A stretch of 41,624 bases of DNA, from positions 1 through 41,624 of the forward strand of contig JAAEPE010000486.1 of NCBI GenBank assembly GCA_024222395.1, read 5' to 3'. The stretch is from Myxococcales bacterium (GTDB lineage: Bacteria > Myxococcota_A > Polyangia > Haliangiales > Haliangiaceae). Within the stretch, counting starts at the first letter, position 1. The number at the start of each line of letters is the position of its first letter. Below, one piece after another: positions 6,754-15,520 of the stretch. Both the position numbers and the translations under genes were made by a program. Below the pieces are notes generated by a model. The model was not told the origin of the DNA, ran no database searches, and saw nothing but the letters and a program-made list of their open reading frames with translations.

Positions 6754-7764
6754 ATGGAGTCCCCAGCACACTCTCCTCGAGCAATCGGCGGCAAGACCGC
6801 AAAGATTGGAATAACTATAGGCGATCCTTCGGGAATTGGCCCGGAGATCGTCGCCAAGGCACTGACCTCGCTCCCAGCCGAACAACTAGCCAGAATTGTC
6901 ATATTTGGTGAGGAGTTCATCTTGGACAGACAGTGGGACGTTCAGAACACGCGACCCATACAACGTCCATCGACCGTTCTTGGGGGCAACTTGAGCCCTG
7001 CGGATCTGAAGCCAGGTGTGCCGAATGCGGCGACAGCCCGAGCACAGGTGGCCTACCTAGAGGCTGCCCTGGCCGCTGCCAAGGCTGGCCAAATCGCCGG
7101 GCTCGCGACGGCCCCCATCAGCAAGACTCAGGCTATGCAAGCCGGATTCAAGTTCCCGGGACACACGGAGTTTCTCTGTGATGGGTTGGGAGCATCGGCG
7201 GTCGCGATGATGTTCGCCGGACCAAGACTCAATGTAGTACTCGCGACCGTGCACGAAGCGCTCGCCACCCTCCCCGCCGTCTTGACTGTCGAGAGCGTGC
7301 GAAGCGCAATCCTCTTGGCAGCCAACGCCATGCTCGAGGATTTCGGGTTCGCCACACCTAGAATCGGAGTCCTTGGCCTCAATCCCCACGCGGGCGAAGA
7401 AGGTCGTTTCGGCGATGAAGAGGCGCGAATCATAGAGCCAGCCATCGCAGCTGCCAGAGAAGAACTCTCAGAGGCGGTCGTGCTAGAAGGGCCGCTGGTC
7501 CCCGACGCAGCCTTTCGTATGCCCTACGATTGCTTCGTCGCCATGTATCACGATCAGGGCCTCATTCCTGTCAAGCTAATCGATTTCGACGAGGCCGTGA
7601 ACACGACCCTTGGTCTCCCTATCGTGCGAACCTCACCGGACCATGGGGTGGCGTATGACATCGCAGGGCAAGGGATTGCCCGAGCCACGAGCATGCGAGC
7701 AGCCATCGCCTTGGCGTTCCGTCTGGTCGATCAACGAGAGACGAGACGCGCCATAGTCTCGTAG
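6754..7764 (+). CDS. pdxA: 4-hydroxythreonine-4-phosphate dehydrogenase PdxA
   Basis: A 336-residue enzyme of the DXP-dependent pyridoxal 5'-phosphate pathway. It oxidises 4-phosphohydroxy-L-threonine with NAD(P)+ before the PdxJ step. Diagnostic features: KIGITIGDPSGIGPEI at the N-terminus, TAPISKTQAMQAGFKFPGHT with the substrate/metal His in GHTEFL, MYHDQGLIPVK with the second metal His, and VRTSPDHGVAYDIAGQG with the third. Length is normal. The ATG at 6754 adds about 15 residues before the conserved core. No pdxJ is nearby. The 3' end overlaps the convergent phosphatase gene by 34 bp. Confidence 0.95.
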   Translation: MESPAHSPRAIGGKTAKIGITIGDPSGIGPEIVAKALTSLPAEQLARIVIFGEEFILDRQWDVQNTRPIQRPSTVLGGNLSPADLKPGVPNAATARAQVAYLEAALAAAKAGQIAGLATAPISKTQAMQAGFKFPGHTEFLCDGLGASAVAMMFAGPRLNVVLATVHEALATLPAVLTVESVRSAILLAANAMLEDFGFATPRIGVLGLNPHAGEEGRFGDEEARIIEPAIAAAREELSEAVVLEGPLVPDAAFRMPYDCFVAMYHDQGLIPVKLIDFDEAVNTTLGLPIVRTSPDHGVAYDIAGQGIARATSMRAAIALAFRLVDQRETRRAIVS

Positions 7765-8924
7765 AGGACGACTCCAAGATCCGGATCGTCGTCACACAAC
7801 TCGATAAAGTCGTTGCGTCTGATCATGAGCAGGTGACTATCGAGCCTGGCAGTGAGCTCCAATTCTGAGACGACCGTCTGCTGCAAGAGCGCTTCTGGCA
7901 GGAGGACGTCACCAGCACAAGCTCGCACTCCGGATCCGGCGACCTCGCCCTCGAGCACGGCATAGGCGACTCGATCTTCGAGAGCAACTCGCGGTACGTC
8001 CTTGCCTTGGCTATACGATCGCGGCGTAGTAATGCGTAGCGCCCGAAGGACCTGCTGGGGAGTGAGCCCCGCGAAGAGCGGGCATTGGGCAATCGCAGTT
8101 TCGTGAGCGTCCCTTTGCTCCTTCGGGAGCTTTGTGGTGCCCGCCTCCATGACCTTCACCACGATGCACGTCGCATTGTCGGCGCCACCCCGATCGAGAG
8201 CCATCTCCACGAGGCTCTTGGCTGCGAGCGCGGGGCTGACAGCAGATAGAACGGACTGACCCACCTCCACTTCGCTCAGATAGTCGTGAACTCCGTCGGA
8301 ACAGAGAACGAGACGGTCGCCAGAGAAGAGCGGCACCGCAAAGGTCGTTACTCGCGTATCGTCTGCCATTCCCAGCGCATTGGTGAGCCCCCCCTTCCAT
8401 CGCTCAGGCTCGGGGCCGTCTATGCCTCGATCGATACCGGCGGCACGAAGCCTAGACGATATCGTGTGATCTTCCGATAGCAGCAGTGGAATGCGGTCTC
8501 GAACGAGGTAGGCACGGGAATCTCCTGCGTGAGCAAAGAGCGCTTCTCCACCCGCAATGAGAAACCCCGTGAGAGTCGTTCCCATGCCCTTCTTCGACTC
8601 ATCGCTGCATCCGAGCTCGACAATGCCCTTGTGGGCTGCCAGCACTCCCTCGCGCAATGTGGCCAAGAGCTTCTTGCGGCGGTCAATATCACCGTGCCCA
8701 GCGTACTCTCTAACTTGCTCCTGCAAGGGTGCACTGCGCCACTTGGCTGAAACGCCGTCGACAGCCATCTTGCTAGCCACTTCCCCCGCAGCGTGTCCCC
8801 CCATGCCATCGGCCACCAAGAAGACCTGGGACTCGGTGTCGACGAAGAAAGAGTCCTCATTGTGATCGCGAACTCGCCCCACGTGGCTCAATCCCGAGGC
8901 AAGAACCATACTCATCGTGACCAT
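7731..8924 (-). CDS. PP2C-family Ser/Thr phosphatase with C-terminal cyclic-nucleotide-binding-like domain
   Basis: Residues about 5-255 are a PP2C (PPM) phosphatase: RVRDHNEDSF, LVADGMGGHAAGE and GDRLVLCSDGVHDYL carry the Asp residues that bind the two metal ions, and GGADNATCIVVKV closes the domain. Residues about 280-397 (QCPLFAGLTPQQVLRALRI to the end) resemble a cNMP-binding beta-roll followed by helices, but the phosphate-binding Arg-Ala is not obvious, so ligand binding is doubtful. It probably removes phosphate from targets of Hanks-type kinases such as the one at 15521. The ATG at 8915 (third start of the MVTMSM cluster) has a better-spaced purine-rich ribosome site than the one at 8924. 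The 3' end overlaps pdxA by 34 bp. Confidence 0.9.
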   Translation of the reverse strand: MVTMSMVLASGLSHVGRVRDHNEDSFFVDTESQVFLVADGMGGHAAGEVASKMAVDGVSAKWRSAPLQEQVREYAGHGDIDRRKKLLATLREGVLAAHKGIVELGCSDESKKGMGTTLTGFLIAGGEALFAHAGDSRAYLVRDRIPLLLSEDHTISSRLRAAGIDRGIDGPEPERWKGGLTNALGMADDTRVTTFAVPLFSGDRLVLCSDGVHDYLSEVEVGQSVLSAVSPALAAKSLVEMALDRGGADNATCIVVKVMEAGTTKLPKEQRDAHETAIAQCPLFAGLTPQQVLRALRITTPRSYSQGKDVPRVALEDRVAYAVLEGEVAGSGVRACAGDVLLPEALLQQTVVSELELTARLDSHLLMIRRNDFIELCDDDPDLGVVLYETMARLVSR

Positions 8925-8964
8925 CTCTTTGTTTCAGGCATGGGAAACCGCTATTCTCCGCGCT

Positions 8965-8977
8965 AAGCAAATTGCTT
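8965..8977. promoter_or_regulatory. AAGCAA-A-TTGCTT palindrome between phosphatase and mgtE genes
   Basis: A perfect 6-1-6 inverted repeat in the 99-bp divergent promoter region. Possible operator. The leader is too short for an M-box magnesium riboswitch. Confidence 0.3.
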
Positions 8978-9023
8978 CGAAGGCTGCAAGGGCGATCGTA
9001 CCTTCACCTCCTAAGGAAACCAA

Positions 9024-10385
9024 ATGGAGACAACCACACGACTACTACTCCCCGAAGTAGTCGAGGCACTAGAAAGGGACCCCTCTCAACTACTCAGCCT
9101 GACGGGAGAGCTGCATGCCGCAGACCTGGCCGACATTGTCCAAGCAATCGAGCCAGACCTCGGCTTACGCATCTTCACGACTCTACCCGCAGAGCTTTGT
9201 GCAGACGTGCTCGAGCACTGTGACGGAGATATCCGTACAGAGGTATTCGAGTCGCTCGTCGCGTGTGATTCCAGCGCAGCCATCGCCATCACTGATGCGA
9301 TGGCCGCCGATGACCGCGTGGATATGCTGGCCGAGCTCGGCCCCGAGATTCGTCACAAGGTTCTCGCCGGCCTCGATGCCGACGAAGCCAAGGATATTCG
9401 TCAACTCCTTGCCTATAAGGAGAGCTCTGCCGGCGCCCTGATGACCACGGACTTCGTCGCACTCTCCGCCGAGACGACTTGCGAGGGAGCCATCAGGGAG
9501 ATTCGCACCATCGCCCAAGAGATGGAGACCATCTACCAGGCATACGCCGTCGATCCCAACTCTACTCTGCTCGGCGTGATTTCTCTACGCGACCTAGTGA
9601 CCTCTCCCAAGAGCGCCACCCTCGCGGAGATCATGAATCCCAACATTATCACCACGTCGACGACTGACGATCAAGAAGAGGTGGTGCGACTCATCGCCAA
9701 ATACGACCTCCTGGCCCTGCCCGTAGTCGATAGCAATCACCGTATCGTCGGCATCATCACCGTCGACGATGCTATCGACGTTGTCGAAGAAGAGGCCACC
9801 GAAGACGTTCAGAAATTGGGCGCCATCGACCCCTTGGATGCCTCGTACCTTGCGACACCTATTGTCGATTTGATCAAGGCACGCCTCCCCTGGCTTATCG
9901 TGCTCTTTCTCGCGGTGCTTGCGACTCCATTTGTCCTCGAGCGCTACACGCAGGTGCATCCAGCAGCCATCATGCTCAGCTGGTTTGTCCCCCTCATCAT
10001 CTCCTCCGGAGGAAACTCAGGCACTCAGAGCGCGTCCCTCATTATCCGAGCCCTTGCATTGGGCAAGATCTCACCATCACATACTCGAGAAGTGCTGTGG
10101 CGCGAAATGCGGGTCGGCCTCGTGCTAGGGGTTTCACTCGCCGCGGTGGGCGTAGCCGCGGTCATGGCTCGGGAGGCCACGCGCATCACAGGTCTCGCCG
10201 TGACAATCGCCTGCGCACTCGTAGCGGTTGTGACTGTTGGTGCCCTTCTAGGCAGTGGAGTTCCGCTCTTGTTGCAGAGACTGGGAATCGATCCTGCCGT
10301 ATCGTCGACGCCCTTTATCGCTTCTATCGTTGACGTCACCGGCCTCATCATCTACTTCGAGATTGCCGGCGTCTTCCTCAGCTAG
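9024..10385 (+). CDS. mgtE: Magnesium transporter MgtE
   Basis: A 453-residue Mg2+ channel/transporter of normal length. It has an N-terminal superhelical domain (about residues 1-125: LHAADLADIVQAIEPDLGL, DMLAELGPEIRHKVLAGL), two CBS domains (about 135-255: AYAVDPNSTLLGVISLRDL and DLLALPVVDSNHRIVGIITV) that sense cytoplasmic Mg2+ in the family, and five membrane helices from about 285 (LPWLIVLFLAVLATPFVLE) with the pore signature PLIISSGGNSGTQSASLIIR. An AAGGA ribosome site precedes the ATG. Its TAG stop shares a CTAG tetramer with the stop of the converging regulator gene. Confidence 0.96.
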   Translation: METTTRLLLPEVVEALERDPSQLLSLTGELHAADLADIVQAIEPDLGLRIFTTLPAELCADVLEHCDGDIRTEVFESLVACDSSAAIAITDAMAADDRVDMLAELGPEIRHKVLAGLDADEAKDIRQLLAYKESSAGALMTTDFVALSAETTCEGAIREIRTIAQEMETIYQAYAVDPNSTLLGVISLRDLVTSPKSATLAEIMNPNIITTSTTDDQEEVVRLIAKYDLLALPVVDSNHRIVGIITVDDAIDVVEEEATEDVQKLGAIDPLDASYLATPIVDLIKARLPWLIVLFLAVLATPFVLERYTQVHPAAIMLSWFVPLIISSGGNSGTQSASLIIRALALGKISPSHTREVLWREMRVGLVLGVSLAAVGVAAVMAREATRITGLAVTIACALVAVVTVGALLGSGVPLLLQRLGIDPAVSSTPFIASIVDVTGLIIYFEIAGVFLS

Positions 10386-11104
10386 CGCATCTTGTAGCCA
10401 ACGTTGCGAACCGTCGCGATGAGCCCGCCCATTCCGCTTGCGGAAGAGGAAGTGCCCAGTTTGGCTCGAACGCGCCGTACGTGAATATCCACGGTGCGAG
10501 TGCCGCCCCCATATTCGAAGCCCCAGACCTTTTGTAGGAGTTGCTCTCGGCTGTAGACGCGCCCGCGGTTCTGCGCGAGGAAACGCAAGAGTTCAAATTC
10601 TTGATGGGTGAACTCGATGCGCTTGCCGCCCAAGTGCACTTCGTGGCCGGCGATATCGATAACCAGATCGCCGACCTTGATTCTCTCATCCGAGCCGAAA
10701 GCAGCGGCCTTCCAATCCAGTTGCCGAATGCGAGCATAGAGTTCGGCCGGTATGATGGGGTAAAGGACAAAGTCGCCGAACCCCAGGGAGAAATCGATTG
10801 CGGCGAGCCTCGGGACGGTCGTCACCAAGATGGTCGGTGTCTCTAGCAGGGGCTCAAAGCCCGTGAGCAGGCGGCGAGCGCGTATTCCCAAGCTCAGGTG
10901 GTCCTGCGCATCCACGATGACCACGGTGGGGGCGGGCTGCAGTAGCGTGAGCGGGTCCAGATCACTCAGATCAAACCTGGCCCTAGTCACTCGACAGCCG
11001 AGATCTTCGAGAATGCAGGAAGCGCCATCCGGGTCACTCCCGGATGTATCCGGGGCCTCGCACAAGACGACTGCCCTCACCACGAGAGCTTGACTGATTG
11101 ACAT
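10382..11104 (-). CDS. OmpR/PhoB-type response regulator with atypical receiver
   Basis: A 240-residue DNA-binding regulator. The C-terminal half is a clear winged helix ([53 protein letters not shown]). The N-terminal receiver keeps Asp65 ([10 protein letters not shown]) at the phosphorylation position. The acidic pair is reduced to Glu16 (VVLCEA), and the invariant Lys before Pro in beta-5 is Tyr115 (FVLYPIIP). It may therefore work without phosphorylation. No histidine kinase is adjacent. The ATG overlaps the ATG of clpX on the opposite strand; GTG codons eight and nine residues in are alternative starts. Confidence 0.9.
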   Translation of the reverse strand: MSISQALVVRAVVLCEAPDTSGSDPDGASCILEDLGCRVTRARFDLSDLDPLTLLQPAPTVVIVDAQDHLSLGIRARRLLTGFEPLLETPTILVTTVPRLAAIDFSLGFGDFVLYPIIPAELYARIRQLDWKAAAFGSDERIKVGDLVIDIAGHEVHLGGKRIEFTHQEFELLRFLAQNRGRVYSREQLLQKVWGFEYGGGTRTVDIHVRRVRAKLGTSSSASGMGGLIATVRNVGYKMR

Positions 11105-12431
11105 GGCGCGTCAAGAGACCTCTGACACAATAATCGAGTTCACTTCGCGAGAAGCGATCGTTTCAAATCAAGCAGACTTTGCCGCTGTCACTCCGCCGGG
11201 CACCGTGCCACAATTGATAGTGATGGAAGAGTTTCACTGCTCCTTCTGCGGCAAGCAGCGCAGAGAAGTCCGCAAGCTGATCAGCGGCCCCCGGGTGTTC
11301 ATCTGTGACGAGTGCGTCAAGCTGTGCAACGATATCCTCGAGAAGGAGGAAGCGTCGGAGCGCCCGAGCTATCCGCCTCCAACGGAGATTGTCGACGACC
11401 TTGACCACTACGTCGTGGGCCAAGCGGACGCAAAGCGTGCGCTTTCGGTCGCTGTCTACAACCACTACAAACGCATCGGCAGTCGCGGCAAGTCCAGCGA
11501 CGTCGAGCTGCAAAAAGGCAACATCCTACTTCTCGGCCCCACCGGCTGTGGCAAGACGCTGCTCGCCCAGACCCTGGCACGCAAACTAGACGTGCCCTTT
11601 GCTATCGCCGATGCCACCACTCTGACCGAGGCTGGCTACGTTGGCGAAGACGTCGAGAGCGTGCTCAAGGCACTGTTCCGCGCTGCCGGAGGCGACATAG
11701 AGAAGACTGGTCGCGGCATTCTGTGCATCGACGAAATCGACAAGATCGCGCGCAAAGGTGGGGGGCCCTCTCCGACCCGTGACGTATCCGGCGAAGGCGT
11801 GCAGCAGGCGCTACTCAAAGTTCTCGAAGGCAAGACCGCCACCATCACGCCGGATGGCGCACGCAATCGCCCCCAGCAAGAGCTCATCCAGATCAATACG
11901 ATGGATATCCTCTTCATCTGTACCGGTGCGTTCAACGGCCTCGAAGACATCGTCCGCAGCCGTACCAGCCAAAAAGACATGGGCTTTGGTGCGGTCATCG
12001 GAACGCAAGAGGACGATCGCGATGCACTTCGCGCCCTAGCGCGCCACGAGGACCTCATCAAGTTCGGCATGATTCCCGAGTTCATGGGCAGATTACCCAT
12101 CATCGTCTCGTGCAAAGAGCTCGATGTCGAGTCTCTCACCGAAGTGCTCTGGCGCCCGCGCAATGCGCTTACTCGCCAGTACCAGCGACTCTTCGATATG
12201 GAGAACGTCAAACTCACCTTCACCCAAGATGCACTTGCTGCCGTCGCCGAGATTGCTCATGGGCGCAAGTCGGGTGCTCGCGGCCTCCGGGCCATTCTCG
12301 AAGAGATGATGCTCGACGTGATGTACGAGCTTCCTTCTATGGAGAAGGTGAAGGAGTGCATATTCACCCGTGAGACGGTCAACGGCGAAGCTAAGCCCGA
12401 GCTCGTCTTCGAAGAACAAGCCGCCTCGTAG
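11103..12431 (+). CDS. clpX: ATP-dependent protease ATPase subunit ClpX
   Basis: AAA+ unfoldase that delivers substrates to ClpP. The N-terminal zinc domain is intact (CSFCGKQ...[10 protein letters not shown]), followed by Walker A GPTGCGKT, pore loop GYVGEDVE, Walker [11 protein letters not shown], sensor and arginine-finger region, and the ClpP-docking loop read as MGFG where IGF is usual. The open frame gives 442 residues. The usual ClpX begins about 15 residues before the first zinc Cys, whereas this ATG adds about 40, and it overlaps the divergent regulator's start codon. The ATG at 11223 ([11 protein letters not shown], 402 residues) is a realistic alternative that would leave a promoter region. 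No clpP lies in the window, so the common clpP-clpX operon is not kept here. Confidence 0.96.
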   Translation: MARQETSDTIIEFTSREAIVSNQADFAAVTPPGTVPQLIVMEEFHCSFCGKQRREVRKLISGPRVFICDECVKLCNDILEKEEASERPSYPPPTEIVDDLDHYVVGQADAKRALSVAVYNHYKRIGSRGKSSDVELQKGNILLLGPTGCGKTLLAQTLARKLDVPFAIADATTLTEAGYVGEDVESVLKALFRAAGGDIEKTGRGILCIDEIDKIARKGGGPSPTRDVSGEGVQQALLKVLEGKTATITPDGARNRPQQELIQINTMDILFICTGAFNGLEDIVRSRTSQKDMGFGAVIGTQEDDRDALRALARHEDLIKFGMIPEFMGRLPIIVSCKELDVESLTEVLWRPRNALTRQYQRLFDMENVKLTFTQDALAAVAEIAHGRKSGARGLRAILEEMMLDVMYELPSMEKVKECIFTRETVNGEAKPELVFEEQAAS

Positions 12432-12464
12432 ACGGGGCCTGGGCCGATACGAACGCGTCAAGTA

Positions 12465-14849
12465 CTAATGCGCCCTTTGCCTCAGCTGTGTGAAGTCCTT
12501 GCTGAAGTGATTCGTGCCATTTTGCACCACCAGAGCTTGGAGTTCTTTGAGTTTCTCCGGGTCAACCCCTCCTCGATCGATGAGGACGTTGGCAGCCTGC
12601 TGACGCAAGAATAATTCGGAATCCCCATTATCGATCAGAGTGAGCAAGGCCTCATCGACTTCCGGACCGCCATAGTGAGCACTGTAGATCGCCGTCTGCG
12701 CCAAGGAGCTCTCACCTGAGAGAAGGGCTTCAGCGATAACGCCACTTGCCCGCGGGTCCCCCGAATTTCCAAGCGCGGAAATCGCAGCTTGCCTCATCGA
12801 CGTCTCGCCTTCCTGGGCCAGGGTCAAGAGTCGTTGACCCGCATCTTCACTGCCCAAGTTCCCGAGGGCGTAGACCGCAGCTCTCTTCACCGACAAATCA
12901 CCATCGGCAAGCAGTGTGTCCAGGACTGGCAAAGCCTCATTGCCTCCTTCGTGAGCGATGGTGTTGGCAAGAGCCGCCCGCGTCTGAGCCGAGTCGCTCT
13001 TGAGGGCAGCATCGATAGCGCCTCTTGCGTCGGCACCACCACGCTGTACGAGCACCGATACCATGCCTCCCGCCATGGAATCGCCGTCGGAAATCGCCTG
13101 CAATACAATGCCCGTCGATTCGGGGTTTCCACCGTTGGCCAACTGGAAGAGCGCTGAGGATTTCAGCTTAGGATTCTTAGTATCCGTAGCTATGCGCTCG
13201 AGCGCCTCCATGACTTCTGGTCCATGACCTATCTGCTCGATTGCACTCAGAGCCGCATTCGCCAACATGCCATTTCCAGAATTGAGGGCCTCCAAGAGGG
13301 CCGCACGGCCTTCCTCGCTGCCACTATTTGCGAGAGCCCAACTGGCCGTCTGCACCTTGCTGGGCACTGCCGAGTAGAGCGCATCGTAAAGGACGCCCTG
13401 CACATCTGGATCAAAGGACTGTCCATCGGCGAGTAGCCTCAGCGCTTCCACCGAAGCCTGGCCACGTCCGCGCGCAATCTCCATGACTGCCAACCGCGAC
13501 TCCTGCGAAGAACTCCTAGACAGGTATCGAAGCGCTGTATAGCGATCACTATTCGAACCGGTCTTGGCCATCTGTGCCATGATGCCCGCCACCTGCGGAT
13601 CGTCACTGTCCATGAGCTGATTCATGATCTGGCCACGCTCGCGATGGTTGCCATTCGTCAGGATCTCGAGGCGCAGGGCGTGCACGTCACTCCCCGAGAA
13701 GTCGTACAAGAGACCGATAAGATCGGCTCGAGCGGGATGGCCTTTCTTCATGACTGCCAAGAAGCTCTGGCGCCCCTGATCACCGCGGATGTTGAGCAGA
13801 GCGCGACCAATCTCGTAGGCATCCGTGGAACGTGCATCCTTGAAGAGTTCCGCCAGAGCTTTTTGGACATCATCGCCGCCCAACAGCGCGAGTCCGCGGA
13901 CTGCCCCCGTGCGAAGTTCGCGATGCACCCCACTCGCCGCATCGACAAGCAAAGGTACAGCGTCACGAGCCTGAGCACGTCCCAGTGCCTCCGCAGCAAG
14001 CGCCCCACAAGTCGGATCACCTGCGGTGAGCACGTCCATGAGCCACTCCTCCTGGACACCACTCAGGCTCCTCGGCATATTGCGCAATGCGACCATCCGC
14101 AAGTTGCGATTGCCTTGGTCTGCCATGGCTAGTACGAGGGCGGCCGACTTGGGTGTAGCCATGGCTCCTGCGGCAACAAGCACAGCGTGCTGAATCTCGG
14201 TCTCGCTTGACGTCGAGGCTCTGACCAGAACCTCGAGAGCCTCGTCACTCCGCACCTCGCCAAGCGCACCTATGGAAGCGAGCTTGAGCGCACGGCTCTC
14301 GCCCTCAGCCCACTGGTAGAGCTGAGCGTGGGCGCGACGGCTGCTTGCCTTGGCGAGCCCCTTCGTTGCCCAGCTCCTAAGGTTCGATCGACCAGACTGA
14401 GCAAGCCGGATTAGTCGCTCGGTGGCCGCGTCGCTACCGATTCCTCCCATCGCAGCGAGCGCGACTCCAGCAGCATCCCGCCTGCGGGTGCTCAACTCTT
14501 CGAGGTCGGCCAGAGCGCGATCCGTCCCGAATATACCCAAGCGCTGGCAGATGAGAGTAATCTCCTGAATCGACCGAGCACTCTTCAGATCCCGGAGCAG
14601 TTGCGGCTCGTCAATTCCAGACATCGCCGCGGGAAGTCGGAGGCGAGATAGCGATGAAAGTCGCTGCTGATACGAGGTGTCTCGAACCGAGGGACTACTA
14701 CTCGAAGTGCTCTTGATGGCCTTGCTCCGCCCGTAGAAGAGTGAACCAGCGGTCGTCGCGGCCAGAATGTAGGTTGCTATCTTCCATTTTCCGACACTAC
14801 TCATCAAGGAGGCCTTTCGTCCGCCCGCGTCTTGGGGGCTGGTAATCAT
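12465..14849 (-). CDS. Membrane-anchored HEAT-repeat protein
   Basis: A 794-residue protein with one N-terminal hydrophobic segment (IATYILAATTAGSLFYG, about residues 24-40) and then almost continuous HEAT/Armadillo-like helical repeats of about 30 residues. Examples are LADLEELSTRRRDAAGVALAAMG, LPVLDTLLADGDLSVKRAAV and LLTLAQEGETSMRQAAISAL. This architecture is used as a protein-binding scaffold; no catalytic motif is visible. The hydrophobic segment may be an uncleaved anchor or signal peptide, with the repeats in the periplasm. ATG at 14804 (MSSVGKWK) is an alternative start that keeps the membrane segment. It is divergent from the DksA-like gene and convergent with clpX with a 33-bp gap. 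Confidence 0.85.
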   Translation of the reverse strand: MITSPQDAGGRKASLMSSVGKWKIATYILAATTAGSLFYGRSKAIKSTSSSSPSVRDTSYQQRLSSLSRLRLPAAMSGIDEPQLLRDLKSARSIQEITLICQRLGIFGTDRALADLEELSTRRRDAAGVALAAMGGIGSDAATERLIRLAQSGRSNLRSWATKGLAKASSRRAHAQLYQWAEGESRALKLASIGALGEVRSDEALEVLVRASTSSETEIQHAVLVAAGAMATPKSAALVLAMADQGNRNLRMVALRNMPRSLSGVQEEWLMDVLTAGDPTCGALAAEALGRAQARDAVPLLVDAASGVHRELRTGAVRGLALLGGDDVQKALAELFKDARSTDAYEIGRALLNIRGDQGRQSFLAVMKKGHPARADLIGLLYDFSGSDVHALRLEILTNGNHRERGQIMNQLMDSDDPQVAGIMAQMAKTGSNSDRYTALRYLSRSSSQESRLAVMEIARGRGQASVEALRLLADGQSFDPDVQGVLYDALYSAVPSKVQTASWALANSGSEEGRAALLEALNSGNGMLANAALSAIEQIGHGPEVMEALERIATDTKNPKLKSSALFQLANGGNPESTGIVLQAISDGDSMAGGMVSVLVQRGGADARGAIDAALKSDSAQTRAALANTIAHEGGNEALPVLDTLLADGDLSVKRAAVYALGNLGSEDAGQRLLTLAQEGETSMRQAAISALGNSGDPRASGVIAEALLSGESSLAQTAIYSAHYGGPEVDEALLTLIDNGDSELFLRQQAANVLIDRGGVDPEKLKELQALVVQNGTNHFSKDFTQLRQRAH

Positions 14850-14967
14850 TTCAAGAAGGCAGCACTGGGCCAGTGTCGCACAATGAATGTACGAACGAAC
14901 ACTCAGACCGATCTATTTCGTCCTCAGATACCCGCGTCTTGCGGTTGCCGGCTAGACTCGCTTGCGA

Positions 14968-15339
14968 ATGCTGACCTCCATCCAAGCAGCCGAACTACGT
15001 ACCCTGCTCGAGGCTTTCCGAGAGCGAATTCTGGCCAGTGCCAATGACGCCTCTCACTTCTCACGTGACCGTGACCGCACCAGAATGGGGCGGGATTCCG
15101 TTGATGAATCAGCAGAGGAGGCCATGTACGGCACCAAGCTGCGCCTCGCTGACCGAGACAGCCAAACTCTCAATGCTATCGAAGTCGCGATGGGGCGCCT
15201 GGCGGCAGGAACACTGGGCGAGTGCGAGGAGTGCGAGGAAACCATAGGATTTGCCCGTCTCCGGGCCCGGCCTATGAGCAAGTTGTGCATCGAGTGCCAG
15301 GAAGACCGAGAAGCGGGCTTCGAAGAACCTGGTGCCTAG
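14968..15339 (+). CDS. DksA/TraR-family zinc-finger protein
   Basis: A 123-residue protein. A TTG at 14962 is in frame, but ATG 14968 (MLTSIQAAEL) is preferred. The C-terminus has a C4 zinc site at Cys86, Cys89, Cys107 and Cys110 (CEECEETIGFARL...KLCIEC), the TraR/DksA finger. The N-terminal region is helical and contains Asp43/Asp46 (RDSVDESA), similar to the DxxDxA tip that DksA inserts into the RNA polymerase secondary channel. At this length it is closer to short DksA-like/TraR proteins than to E. coli DksA (about 151 residues). It may modulate transcription with or without ppGpp. Its TAG stop lies inside the outer CTAG of a 55-bp hairpin. Confidence 0.88.
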   Translation: MLTSIQAAELRTLLEAFRERILASANDASHFSRDRDRTRMGRDSVDESAEEAMYGTKLRLADRDSQTLNAIEVAMGRLAAGTLGECEECEETIGFARLRARPMSKLCIECQEDREAGFEEPGA

Positions 15340-15390
15340 TCTCGACTCTGGCGTTTTCTCGTCGTGAGAAACCGTCAAACTCGAGACTAG
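15336..15390 (+). terminator. CTAG-bounded 55-bp hairpin on the DksA-like stop codon
   Basis: Perfect 10-bp arms CTAGTCTCGA (15336-15345) and TCGAGACTAG (15381-15390). An inner stem TTTCTC (15355-15360) pairs with GAGAAA (15365-15370) around a GTCG loop. A T-rich stretch follows at 15397-15415 (CTTTTAAGACACGATTTTT), so it may terminate the DksA-like transcript. Confidence 0.55.
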
Positions 15391-15413
15391 TTGCATCTTT
15401 TAAGACACGATTT

Positions 15414-15442
15414 TTGCTACTCATTTTACAGATTGCTATAGT
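15414..15442 (+). promoter_or_regulatory. Sigma70-like promoter for the Ser/Thr kinase gene
   Basis: TTGCTA (15414-15419) and TATAGT (15437-15442) separated by 17 bp, in the only clearly AT-rich stretch of the 181-bp gap. Predicted start near 15450. Confidence 0.45.
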
Positions 15443-15467
15443 CTTTTAGCACTCTCCGCAGCAGTGT

Positions 15468-15483
15468 GTCTGTGATCACGGAC
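15468..15483. promoter_or_regulatory. 16-bp palindrome GTCTGTGATCACGGAC in the kinase leader
   Basis: Inverted repeat with one imperfect pair, centred on GTGATCAC, about 20-35 bp downstream of the predicted transcription start and 38 bp before the ATG. A plausible operator. Confidence 0.35.
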
Positions 15484-15520
15484 GGCTCGTTCTAGCTGCG
15501 GAGCTGTTGAGACTCAAGAC

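Noticed and set aside
8925..9023. Possible M-box magnesium riboswitch before mgtE
   Set aside because: Only 99 bp lie between the divergent genes and no M-box core is visible; only a short palindrome is present.
11636..12223. 195-codon minus-strand ORF inside clpX
   Set aside because: Ser/Arg/Met-rich antisense of a highly conserved gene.
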